Source: an uncultured Pseudomonadota bacterium (lineage in GTDB: Bacteria; Pseudomonadota; Gammaproteobacteria; Burkholderiales; Methylophilaceae). From it: a stretch of 5,708 nt of DNA. Below are positions 1 to 5,708 of the stretch, in pieces. Made by a program: the position numbers and the translations under genes. The notes beneath the pieces are model-generated. The model was not told the origin of the DNA, did not search any database, and saw only the letters and a program-made list of their open reading frames with translations. The stretch is taken from contig CAINWC010000421.1 of NCBI GenBank assembly GCA_903854305.1, positions 1 to 5,708 of the forward strand, written 5' to 3'. Each line of letters begins with the position of its first letter. The stretch's first letter is position 1.

Positions 1-135
1 GACCATATTGGTTCAATGGCGCGCATGGATAATGTGGTTTCATTGCCCTTAAAAAAAGTACGGCCATCCACTTTACCGAGATTAAGCCAAGCGATTGAAC
101 AAATAATTCAACAAATTAACGATAGCCTGACATGA
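1..135 (+). CDS. fhcB: Formyltransferase/hydrolase complex subunit B, C-terminal fragment (5' end outside window)
   Basis: Frame 1 is open from the first base to a TGA at 133-135 and gives the last 44 residues of a protein. The fragment contains DHIGSMARMDNVVSLPL followed by a basic KKVRPS stretch and an amphipathic, Gln/Ile-rich tail. The 'RMDNV..PL..V' pattern is what I know from the C-terminus of FmdB/FwdB-family proteins, and the gene lies directly before fhcA, as in known methylotroph fhc clusters. FhcB is related to the molybdopterin-binding subunit of archaeal formylmethanofuran dehydrogenase. In the bacterial Fhc complex it serves as a structural partner and not as a redox enzyme. Only the tail is visible, so loss of cofactor-binding residues cannot be judged here. 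The stop codon overlaps the fhcA start (ATGA), which indicates translational coupling. The identification rests on context plus the short motif. Confidence 0.85.
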   Translation, partial: DHIGSMARMDNVVSLPLKKVRPSTLPRLSQAIEQIIQQINDSLT

Positions 136-1808
136 TCACTCAACTTAAAAACGGTAGGATTTACGATCCTAAATATGGCAAAGACGGTGTTATTCAGGAT
201 ATTTTCATCCGCAATGGCCGCATCATAGACAAGCCTAGTGCCAGTGAAAAAATTAGCCAAACTTATGATTTAACCGGAAAAGTGGTGATGGCTGGCGCGA
301 TTGATATGCACAGCCATATTGGTGGTGGCAAAGTCAATATCGCGCGCATGATGCTGCCTGAGTTTCAGGAGCGCAAAAGTTATACCGAGCCAGAAGCGCA
401 TATCTGTACGCCGGGTTGCACACACAATGCCACGCCAAGCACTACTGACGCGGGATTCAGATACATTGAGATGGGCTATACCGCCGCTTTTGAACCTGCC
501 ATGTTGCCAATAAATGCCCGCCAAGCGCATTTAGAAATGGGCGATACGCCGATGATAGATAAAGGCGGCTATGCAATGCTGGGCAGTGACGATTACTTTT
601 TGCGCATGCTAGCGGCAAAAAAAGATCAAAAATCCATTAACGATTATGTCGCATGGACCATGAATGCTTCGCAAGCCATCGGCATTAAAGTAGTAAACCC
701 AGGTGGCATTAGTGCGTTCAAATTCAATCAACGCAAGTTAGATCTAGATGAAAATCACAGTTATTACCATATATCGCCACGCGAGATTTTAAAAAGCCTG
801 AGCCGTGCGGTGTATGACTTAGGCATCGCCAAGCCCTTGCATGTACATTGCAACAACCTAGGTGCAGCGGGAAACTTTGAAACCACGTTGAACACCATGG
901 GCGCATCCGAAGGCCTGCCTATGCATCTGACGCACATTCAGTTTCATAGCTATGGCACTGAAGGCGATAAGAAATTCTCATCTGCCGCTGCGCAGATTTC
1001 TGAAGCTTTGAATAAAAACAAACATATTACTGCCGATGTTGGACAAATTTTGTTTGGCCAAACCGTCACCGCATCAGGCGATAGCATGGTGCAGCATTTA
1101 AATTCAAAGCATGGCAACCCTAAAAAATCCGTCATTATGGATATTGAGTGTGATGCTGGTTGTGGCGTAGTGCCGTTCAAATACAAAGATCAAAACTATG
1201 TGAACGCCTTACAGTGGGCGATTGGTCTGGAGATATTTTTATCCGCTGAAGATCCTTGGCGCATCTTTTTAACTACAGACCATCCTAATGGCGCGCCGTT
1301 TACCAGCTATCCACACCTGATTCGTCTACTCATGGATAAAAGTTTCAGAAACGAAACTTTCGCCAAACTCAATTTAGACGCGCAAGGAATGAGTAATTTA
1401 GCCAGCCTAGACCGCGAATATAGCCTATATGAGATTGCCATTATGACGCGTGCAGGCGCCGCCAAACTGATTGGTTTGCATGATCGTGGACATTTAGGCA
1501 TCGGTGGCGGTGCAGATATTACCGTGTACACAGACCAGCCAGACCGTGAAGCGATGTTTAGCAAACCTGATTATGTGTTCAAAGATGGTGAACTTGTCGT
1601 GAAAGATGGCAAAGTGGTAAAAGTCACTTGGGGCGCCACGCACACAGCAAAACCAGCTTTTGATATTGGTGTAGAAAAAGATCTACAAGATTATTTCGAC
1701 AAATATCACACCATACAGTTGGAAAATTTTAAGATTAGTGAAGATGAAATAAGTAATGATGGTCGCGGTAGTGTCGTGGTTCATGAAAATAAGCCAGCAT
1801 CACACTGA
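132..1808 (+). CDS. fhcA: Formyltransferase/hydrolase complex subunit A (formyl-methylofuran hydrolase)
   Basis: This 558-residue protein belongs to the amidohydrolase superfamily, FmdA/FwdA branch. In methylotrophs FhcA hydrolyses formyl-methylofuran to formate and free methylofuran in the cytoplasmic FhcABCD complex, the last step of H4MPT-linked formaldehyde oxidation. Visible motifs in order: the metal-binding HSH at residues 60-62 in DMHSHIGGGKVN; GIKVVNPGG at 184-192, whose K186 is the likely counterpart of the carboxylated lysine of FwdA; LHVHCNN at 236-242; HLTHIQFHSYG at 265-275; and TTDHPNG at 381-387, whose D383 is the likely catalytic aspartate. A C-terminal beta-rich segment (about 454-500, GHLGIGGGADITVY) is typical of amidohydrolases. 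Full length and intact catalytic residues argue for an active hydrolase. The start at 132 gives the expected N-terminus and a 4-bp overlap with fhcB. No strong Shine-Dalgarno is seen, in keeping with coupled translation. The residue assignments are made by analogy with FwdA, not by alignment. Confidence 0.96.
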   Translation: MITQLKNGRIYDPKYGKDGVIQDIFIRNGRIIDKPSASEKISQTYDLTGKVVMAGAIDMHSHIGGGKVNIARMMLPEFQERKSYTEPEAHICTPGCTHNATPSTTDAGFRYIEMGYTAAFEPAMLPINARQAHLEMGDTPMIDKGGYAMLGSDDYFLRMLAAKKDQKSINDYVAWTMNASQAIGIKVVNPGGISAFKFNQRKLDLDENHSYYHISPREILKSLSRAVYDLGIAKPLHVHCNNLGAAGNFETTLNTMGASEGLPMHLTHIQFHSYGTEGDKKFSSAAAQISEALNKNKHITADVGQILFGQTVTASGDSMVQHLNSKHGNPKKSVIMDIECDAGCGVVPFKYKDQNYVNALQWAIGLEIFLSAEDPWRIFLTTDHPNGAPFTSYPHLIRLLMDKSFRNETFAKLNLDAQGMSNLASLDREYSLYEIAIMTRAGAAKLIGLHDRGHLGIGGGADITVYTDQPDREAMFSKPDYVFKDGELVVKDGKVVKVTWGATHTAKPAFDIGVEKDLQDYFDKYHTIQLENFKISEDEISNDGRGSVVVHENKPASH

Positions 1809-1816
1809 TTCTAAAT

Positions 1817-1821
1817 AGGAA
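1817..1821 (+). promoter_or_regulatory. Ribosome binding site (AGGAA) that favours the second of two tandem ATGs
   Basis: AGGAA lies in the 16-bp gap after the fhcA stop and is the clearest Shine-Dalgarno in the window. The following gene begins ATGATG at 1825. The first ATG is only 3 nt after AGGAA and the second (1828) is 6 nt after it. The second is the better-spaced start, so the protein may begin MSRLYG rather than MMSRLYG. Confidence 0.55.
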
Positions 1822-1824
1822 ACC

Positions 1825-2487
1825 ATGATGAGTAGATTGTATGGCGAGCAACACCGCAGCATTCAAGACGACTTTGGCACCAGAGGCATGGCCGACCGTG
1901 TAGAGGAGCTTGTATGCCGCACCGAGTTTGATGATGGCGCTAAAGGTTTTATTGAAAGCGTAGAGATGTTCTACTTATCGTCAATTGACCATCAAGGCCG
2001 CCCTACCGTTTCATACAAAGGTGGTGATGCAGGCTTTGTAAAAGTAATAGACAGCACCACCTTGATTTTCCCGAGCTACGATGGCAACGGCATGTTTTTC
2101 TCTATGGGCAATATCAGCGGCAACCCGCAAGTTGGTTTGTTGTTCATCTCATTTGAAACGCCAAACCGCCTGCGCGTGCAAGGTACTGCAAGCATTTCAA
2201 AAGACCCAACTTTAATGGCGAACTTTAAAGAAGCAGACTTCGTAGTCACCGTAAAGTTATCTGAATTTTGGCAAAACTGTCCACGTTATATTCCACAATA
2301 TACAAAAGTGCGCGATTCACGCTATGTACCACGTGAGCATTGTGAAACGCCTTTAGCTGGCTGGAAACAGCTGGATTTAGTGCAAGACATATTACTAGAA
2401 GCAGACCTGAAAAAAGTAGAACAATTAGGCACCATCAACATTGAAGAATGGGTGGGTAAAATTCAAACTGGCGACCCTACCGCTTAA
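1825..2487 (+). CDS. Pyridoxamine 5'-phosphate oxidase-like FMN-binding family protein within the fhc operon
   Basis: This 220-residue protein has the look of the pyridoxamine-5'-phosphate-oxidase-related split-barrel family. Visible landmarks are SSIDHQGRPTVSYKGGDAGF (52-71, the paired core strands), TLIFPSYDGNGMFFSMGN (79-96), NPQVGLLFI (100-108), RLRVQGTASI (115-124) and WQNCPRYIPQY (149-159). The pattern 'strand-D.GRP..S.KGG' and a conserved NCPRYI are what I know from this family, which usually binds FMN and sometimes other flavin or F420-type cofactors. No signal peptide or membrane segment is seen, so it is probably cytosolic. It lies 16 bp after fhcA and 32 bp before fhcD, so it is almost certainly co-transcribed with the Fhc genes. 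The substrate is unknown. A redox step in C1-cofactor metabolism (methylofuran or methanopterin) or a protective role is conceivable, but nothing in the sequence proves either. It is not PdxH itself as far as I can tell. The start may be the second ATG at 1828. Confidence 0.85.
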   Translation: MMSRLYGEQHRSIQDDFGTRGMADRVEELVCRTEFDDGAKGFIESVEMFYLSSIDHQGRPTVSYKGGDAGFVKVIDSTTLIFPSYDGNGMFFSMGNISGNPQVGLLFISFETPNRLRVQGTASISKDPTLMANFKEADFVVTVKLSEFWQNCPRYIPQYTKVRDSRYVPREHCETPLAGWKQLDLVQDILLEADLKKVEQLGTINIEEWVGKIQTGDPTA

Positions 2488-2519
2488 CGCTTTATTCTGT
2501 CGGAAATGATTACTTAAAA

Positions 2520-3446
2520 ATGATGTTGATTAATGGCGTACAAATAGATGAGACCTTTGCCGAAGCATTCAATATGCGCGGCACCCGTGTCATCATCACG
2601 GCACAAAACCTAAAATGGGCTTATCACGCCGCAAACGCGATGACCGGCTTTGCCACATCGGTGATTGGTTGCGGAGTTGAAGCTGGTATAGAGCGAGAGC
2701 TTAACATCGAAGAAACACCTGATGGCAGGCCAGGCTTGAGTATTTTAATGTTCGCCATGGGCAGCAAAGTGCTGATGCAGCAACTGGAAACTCGCATGGG
2801 GCAATGCATACTCACCTGCCCTACTGCCGCTGCATTTGCTGGCATTGAAAGCGAAGACCGCATCAACTTAGGTAAAAATCTACGCTTTTTTGGCGATGGC
2901 TATCAAACCTCAAAGTTATTTTCAAATGCCAATGGCATGTCTAAACGTTACTGGCGAATTCCAGTGATGGATGGCGAGTTTCTGTGTGAAGAAACCACAG
3001 GCATGGTACGCGCGATCGGCGGCGGCAATTTCTTGATTTTAGCGACATCACAACCGGCCGCACTCGCGGCTGCTGAGGCAGCGATTGAGGCCATGAAACA
3101 GATACCTAACGTAATTATGCCTTTCCCTGGTGGCGTTGTACGTTCCGGCTCTAAGGTCGGCAGCAAATACAAAACCATGTTTGCATCCACCAATGATGCC
3201 TTTTGCCCTACGTTAAAAGGCGCTACCAATACCGAGCTTTCACCCGAAATTGAAAGCGTGATGGAAATTGTGATTGATGGCTTAAACTTTGAAGATATTG
3301 CCGAGGCTATGCGCGTAGGTATACAGGCGATTTGTGACTTAGGTGAAGCTAGCGGTGTAAAACGTATCTCAGCGGGTAATTACGGCGGAAAACTAGGCCC
3401 GCATCATTTTAAATTACATGAAATTATGGGTAAAAGTTCAACATGA
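2520..3446 (+). CDS. fhcD: Formyltransferase/hydrolase complex subunit D (formylmethanofuran:H4MPT formyltransferase homologue)
   Basis: This 308-residue protein is about the usual length for the archaeal Ftr / bacterial FhcD family. It catalyses transfer of the formyl group between formyl-H4MPT and methylofuran, running in the oxidative direction in methylotrophs. Conserved segments are INGVQIDETFAEAF (4-17), TGFATSVIGCGVEAGIERE (42-60), ETPDGRPG (65-72), QCILTCPTAAAFAG (95-108), RFFGDGYQTSK (122-132), PFPGGVVRSGSKVGSKY (201-217) and NYGGKLGPHHF (287-297). It starts with tandem ATGs (2520 and 2523), and the second would give MLINGV. The nearest Shine-Dalgarno-like stretch is CGGAAA at 2501-2506, 13 nt or more upstream and too far to be ideal. 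Initiation may rely on the A-rich leader. The stop overlaps the fhcC start by ATGA, which implies coupled translation of the D and C subunits. Confidence 0.97.
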   Translation: MMLINGVQIDETFAEAFNMRGTRVIITAQNLKWAYHAANAMTGFATSVIGCGVEAGIERELNIEETPDGRPGLSILMFAMGSKVLMQQLETRMGQCILTCPTAAAFAGIESEDRINLGKNLRFFGDGYQTSKLFSNANGMSKRYWRIPVMDGEFLCEETTGMVRAIGGGNFLILATSQPAALAAAEAAIEAMKQIPNVIMPFPGGVVRSGSKVGSKYKTMFASTNDAFCPTLKGATNTELSPEIESVMEIVIDGLNFEDIAEAMRVGIQAICDLGEASGVKRISAGNYGGKLGPHHFKLHEIMGKSST

Positions 3447-4258
3447 ATGCGCTCACCTTCACCTTAACTAAAAAACTTCAGTTCAGCTTAAACTGCGCGT
3501 TACTGAACCCTAGCCATTTAGCCAATAAAACCCCATCAGACATTGCCAGCATGCTGCTTAACTATGGCAATAGCCAGTGTCGTGTCGATGAGATTTTCGA
3601 GATTACCGGTAGCGATACGCAAAATATTCACTTCAAAAACACCAATAATAAGCTCGAGTACTTAGGTGCAAACATGGCATCTGGCAGCATGACAATTGAT
3701 GGTGATGCTGGCGCTTACCTTGCTTACAACCTTAAAAATGGTGAAATTCACTGCAAAGGTAATACCGAAGCCTATGCCGCATGCAATATGGTCAGCGGCT
3801 TATTGACGATAGCTGGTAACACTGGCGACTTTCTTGGCGGCGCAAGTGCTGGTCTACGCAAAGGCATGCGTGGTGGCACGGTAATTGTGAAAGGCAATGC
3901 CGGCGATCGCGTTGGCGACCAAATGCGTAGAGGTCTGATATTAATAGAAGGCAAGGCAGGCGATTATTGCGCTAGCCGCATGATTGCAGGCACAATAGGC
4001 GTATTAGGTGGCGTAGGTGAGTACGCTTGCTTTAACATGAAGCGCGGCACCTTATTATTAACAAAATTGCCAAATCTACACGCCACCATTCAAGACTGCG
4101 GCTCGCATACATTGCCATTTTTAAACTTAATGTTTAAATCATTTGCGCAATTTAAAACAAAATTCAGCAGCATTCAAACGCAACGCGTACAACGTTTTGT
4201 GGGCGATGCAGCGTGTAATGGCAACGGCGAAATCTTGCTTATTTTGCCAGCGCAATAA
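3443..4258 (+). CDS. fhcC: Formyltransferase/hydrolase complex subunit C (FmdC/GltB-C-terminal-like beta-helix)
   Basis: This 271-residue protein is homologous to FmdC/FwdC of formylmethanofuran dehydrogenase and to the C-terminal beta-helix of glutamate synthase. It is a structural subunit of the FhcABCD complex. Residues 78-206 form a clear solenoid with 'M..G...I.G.AGDY....' coils. The coil glycines fall at residues 81, 100, 119, 145, 164, 183 and 202, which are steps of 19 residues except one of 26 (119 to 145). The longer step carries GASAGLRKGMRGG. The C-terminal RFVGDAACNGNGEILL (251-266) fits the family's 'GD....G.GEIL' ending. The first 70 residues are a less conserved cap. The start at 3443 overlaps the fhcD stop by 4 bp. 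This is the last gene of the tightly packed fhc run, since a 63-bp gap follows it. Confidence 0.95.
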   Translation: MNALTFTLTKKLQFSLNCALLNPSHLANKTPSDIASMLLNYGNSQCRVDEIFEITGSDTQNIHFKNTNNKLEYLGANMASGSMTIDGDAGAYLAYNLKNGEIHCKGNTEAYAACNMVSGLLTIAGNTGDFLGGASAGLRKGMRGGTVIVKGNAGDRVGDQMRRGLILIEGKAGDYCASRMIAGTIGVLGGVGEYACFNMKRGTLLLTKLPNLHATIQDCGSHTLPFLNLMFKSFAQFKTKFSSIQTQRVQRFVGDAACNGNGEILLILPAQ

Positions 4259-4321
4259 TACGAATTCCGGTTAACCACGCCGCAAGTGATAAAATAGCGT
4301 TTTACAATTATTTTCATTGCT

Positions 4322-5314
4322 ATGACCACGCACTCAACACTTACCGAATTGGCCACACCAAATTTAACGGCGTCAAATACGACACAACAGTATTTAACTG
4401 CAGCACTTTATAAGTTTGTCAGCCTGCCAGACTACAAAGCCCTGCAAGCGCCGATTCTAGAGGCTTGCGTAAGCAATCACATTAAAGGCACGCTACTGCT
4501 TGCTGAAGAGGGTATCAACGGCACCATTGCCGGATTGTCTGAAAATATTCACAGCCTGCTTGATTTCTTACGCACAAATCCTTTGTTTGAAAATCGCTTT
4601 GCCGATTTAGAGCACAAAGAGTCCTTTGCTGACGAACATCCGTTTTATCGGATGAAAGTTAAACTCAAAAAAGAGATTGTGACCTTAGGTGTCGCTGGTG
4701 TAAGCCCAACGAAACTAGTGGGCACTTACGTAAAACCTGAAGATTGGAATGCGCTAATTTCTGATCCAGATGTCATTTTAATTGATACGCGCAACGATTA
4801 TGAAGTAGACATAGGTACGTTTAAAGGTGCGATTGACCCAAAAACCACCACATTTCGTGAGTTTCCAGAATACGTAGCCAAACACTTTGATAAAACCAAA
4901 CATAAAAAAGTCGCGATGTTTTGCACTGGCGGTATTCGCTGTGAGAAAGCTTCGTCTTACATGATGGACCAAGGTTTTGAAGAGGTATTTCACTTGCAAG
5001 GTGGCATATTAAAATACCTTGAAACCGTACCTGAAGCGCAAAGTATGTGGCAAGGCGAATGCTTTGTATTTGACCAGCGCGTAGCCGTAAAACACAATTT
5101 AGAAGTGGGTGAGTTTGACCAATGTTATGCATGCCGCCATCCATTGTCACCCACCGAAATGCAAAGCTCGCAATATACACCTAGCATCTCATGCCCTTAT
5201 TGCTATGACAAAATTTCTGAAGAAAAGCACGCAAGCCTGACAGAAAGACAAAGACAAGTGATTCTAGCCAAAAAACGCGGTGAAATGCATATTGGCGAAA
5301 AACAGAAGAAATGA
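4322..5314 (+). CDS. trhO: tRNA uridine-34 hydroxylase, rhodanese family (TrhO/YceA, UPF0176)
   Basis: This 330-residue protein matches the TrhO (E. coli YceA) family, which hydroxylates U34 in tRNA anticodons to 5-hydroxyuridine in an oxygen-dependent reaction. Domains in order: a Thr/Asn-rich leader (1-24); an N-terminal acylphosphatase-like domain (about 25-120) with [17 protein letters not shown] at 55-71 and [17 protein letters not shown] at 108-124; a rhodanese domain (about 135-240) with [18 protein letters not shown] at 153-170 and the active-site loop [10 protein letters not shown] (C201, C207); and a C-terminal segment with two cysteine pairs, CYAC (268, 271) and CPYC (291, 294), that could bind a metal. 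The basic tail ([16 protein letters not shown]) suits RNA contact. ATG 4322 is the only in-frame ATG before the conserved region. No Shine-Dalgarno precedes it, and the TTG at codon 10 is an alternative start. Its position after fhc appears incidental, and it may be separately transcribed across the 63-bp gap. Confidence 0.93.
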   Translation: MTTHSTLTELATPNLTASNTTQQYLTAALYKFVSLPDYKALQAPILEACVSNHIKGTLLLAEEGINGTIAGLSENIHSLLDFLRTNPLFENRFADLEHKESFADEHPFYRMKVKLKKEIVTLGVAGVSPTKLVGTYVKPEDWNALISDPDVILIDTRNDYEVDIGTFKGAIDPKTTTFREFPEYVAKHFDKTKHKKVAMFCTGGIRCEKASSYMMDQGFEEVFHLQGGILKYLETVPEAQSMWQGECFVFDQRVAVKHNLEVGEFDQCYACRHPLSPTEMQSSQYTPSISCPYCYDKISEEKHASLTERQRQVILAKKRGEMHIGEKQKK

Positions 5315-5357
5315 CAATCCAATTCCGGAAAACTATTGAGAGCATGCTCAAATATAA

Positions 5358-5708
5358 ATGAATATCACTCGTGAAAAAGAAGCGATCAGCGCTTACTTAA
5401 AGTTTTTGCAAGCCAAGGGCGCAACCAGCGGCATGCTATATAGACGTTCATTTTTTTTAGATAAATTAACACCAATTCTTTCAGAAAAAAAACTTGACCG
5501 ATCAGAATATGGTCAAGCGTTAGATGATGTTATAAAGAATATTCCAGCAAATGATTGGCATGAAAGCCTTAATACCGCGCGTGAATTTTATCCATTTTGG
5601 ATAAAAGACATTAAAGCTATTGCTGCATTTAACTTACATTACGGATTTGATGTTGAATCAATTCAGTGGAAGCCTTTAGCAAGATCACTCAAATCATTAA
5701 CCGACAGC
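5358..5708 (+). CDS. Uncharacterised protein, N-terminal part (3' end outside window)
   Basis: An open frame starts at ATG 5358, 43 bp after the trhO stop, and continues without a stop for 117 codons to the window edge. The visible part is soluble, charged and probably mostly helical: MNITREKEAISAYLKF at the start, then LYRRSFFLDKLTPIL (27-41), AREFYPFWIKDIKAIAAF (74-91) and a C-terminal SLKSLTDS. There is no signal peptide or hydrophobic membrane segment. I do not recognise a domain with confidence. The opening loosely resembles the SAM-like N-terminal region of tyrosine recombinases, but no recombinase motif is visible, so I assign no function. The purine-rich TTGAGAG at 5336-5342 is too far upstream (15 nt) to be a good Shine-Dalgarno. 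Two 8-base homopolymer runs (T at 5451-5458, A at 5485-5492) lie inside the frame, which stays open across both. Confidence 0.75.
   Translation, partial: MNITREKEAISAYLKFLQAKGATSGMLYRRSFFLDKLTPILSEKKLDRSEYGQALDDVIKNIPANDWHESLNTAREFYPFWIKDIKAIAAFNLHYGFDVESIQWKPLARSLKSLTDS

Noticed and set aside
270..1564. Several minus-strand open frames of 60-86 codons across fhcA
   Set aside because: All are antisense to a strongly conserved amidohydrolase and have compositions typical of shadow frames, with no start-site signals.
2506..2517. ATG ATT ACT TAA mini-frame just before fhcD
   Set aside because: It has three sense codons and is out of frame with fhcD, with a GGA directly abutting the ATG. It is most likely chance in an AT-rich gap.
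4259..4321. Possible trhO promoter: TAAAAT (4290-4295) or TACAAT (4303-4308) as a -10 box
   Set aside because: Neither has a recognisable -35 hexamer at 16-18 bp spacing, and AT-rich gaps give such boxes by chance. A separate promoter is plausible but not supported.
4259..4321. Terminator after fhcC
   Set aside because: The only inverted pairing is AAAA-TAGCG-TTTT, far too weak for an intrinsic terminator, and there is no GC-rich stem followed by a T tract.
4821..5180. 119-codon open frame on the minus strand
   Set aside because: It lies wholly antisense to trhO, whose rhodanese motifs leave no doubt about the coding strand. Its translation shows no family resemblance, so it is a shadow frame.
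5336..5349. Terminator hairpin after trhO
   Set aside because: The palindrome has no loop when folded fully, the stem is only about 3-5 bp, and no T tract follows. It is better described as a palindrome.
5358..5708. Integrase/tyrosine recombinase N-terminal domain
   Set aside because: The resemblance is limited to a helical 'AYLKFLQAKGATSGML' style opening. No catalytic motif is within the window, and no attachment site or tRNA gene is nearby.

Overview
The window is a run of genes all on the + strand, from a C1-oxidising (methylotrophic) bacterium. Four consecutive genes are subunits of the formyltransferase/hydrolase (Fhc) complex. This complex carries out the last steps of the tetrahydromethanopterin (H4MPT)-linked formaldehyde oxidation pathway, turning formyl-H4MPT into formate by way of methylofuran. 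The moderately AT-rich coding style and the look of the proteins fit a betaproteobacterial methylotroph such as Methylophilaceae (Methylotenera-like). That assignment is an inference from general resemblance, not from a search.

Layout. Positions 1-135 hold the C-terminal end of fhcB. fhcA (132-1808) follows with a 4-bp ATGA overlap. Next is a 220-codon gene for a pyridoxamine-5'-phosphate-oxidase-like, FMN-binding-type protein (1825-2487). fhcD (2520-3446) comes after it and overlaps fhcC (3443-4258), again by ATGA. A 63-bp gap leads to trhO (4322-5314), a rhodanese-type tRNA U34 hydroxylase. A 43-bp gap then precedes the start of an uncharacterised gene (from 5358) that runs off the window.

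How the genes work together. FhcD moves the formyl group from H4MPT to methylofuran. FhcA hydrolyses formyl-methylofuran to formate. FhcB and FhcC are the structural partners. The fhcB-fhcA-fhcD-fhcC order is the one known from methylotrophs, but here a flavin-type gene is lodged between the two translationally coupled pairs BA and DC. This is the most interesting point in the window, because the protein has no established role in the Fhc complex or in H4MPT/methylofuran metabolism. trhO and the last gene look like neighbouring housekeeping genes with no evident C1 function.

I found no RNA genes, CRISPR arrays, insertion sequences or convincing terminators. No non-coding stretch exceeds 63 bp.
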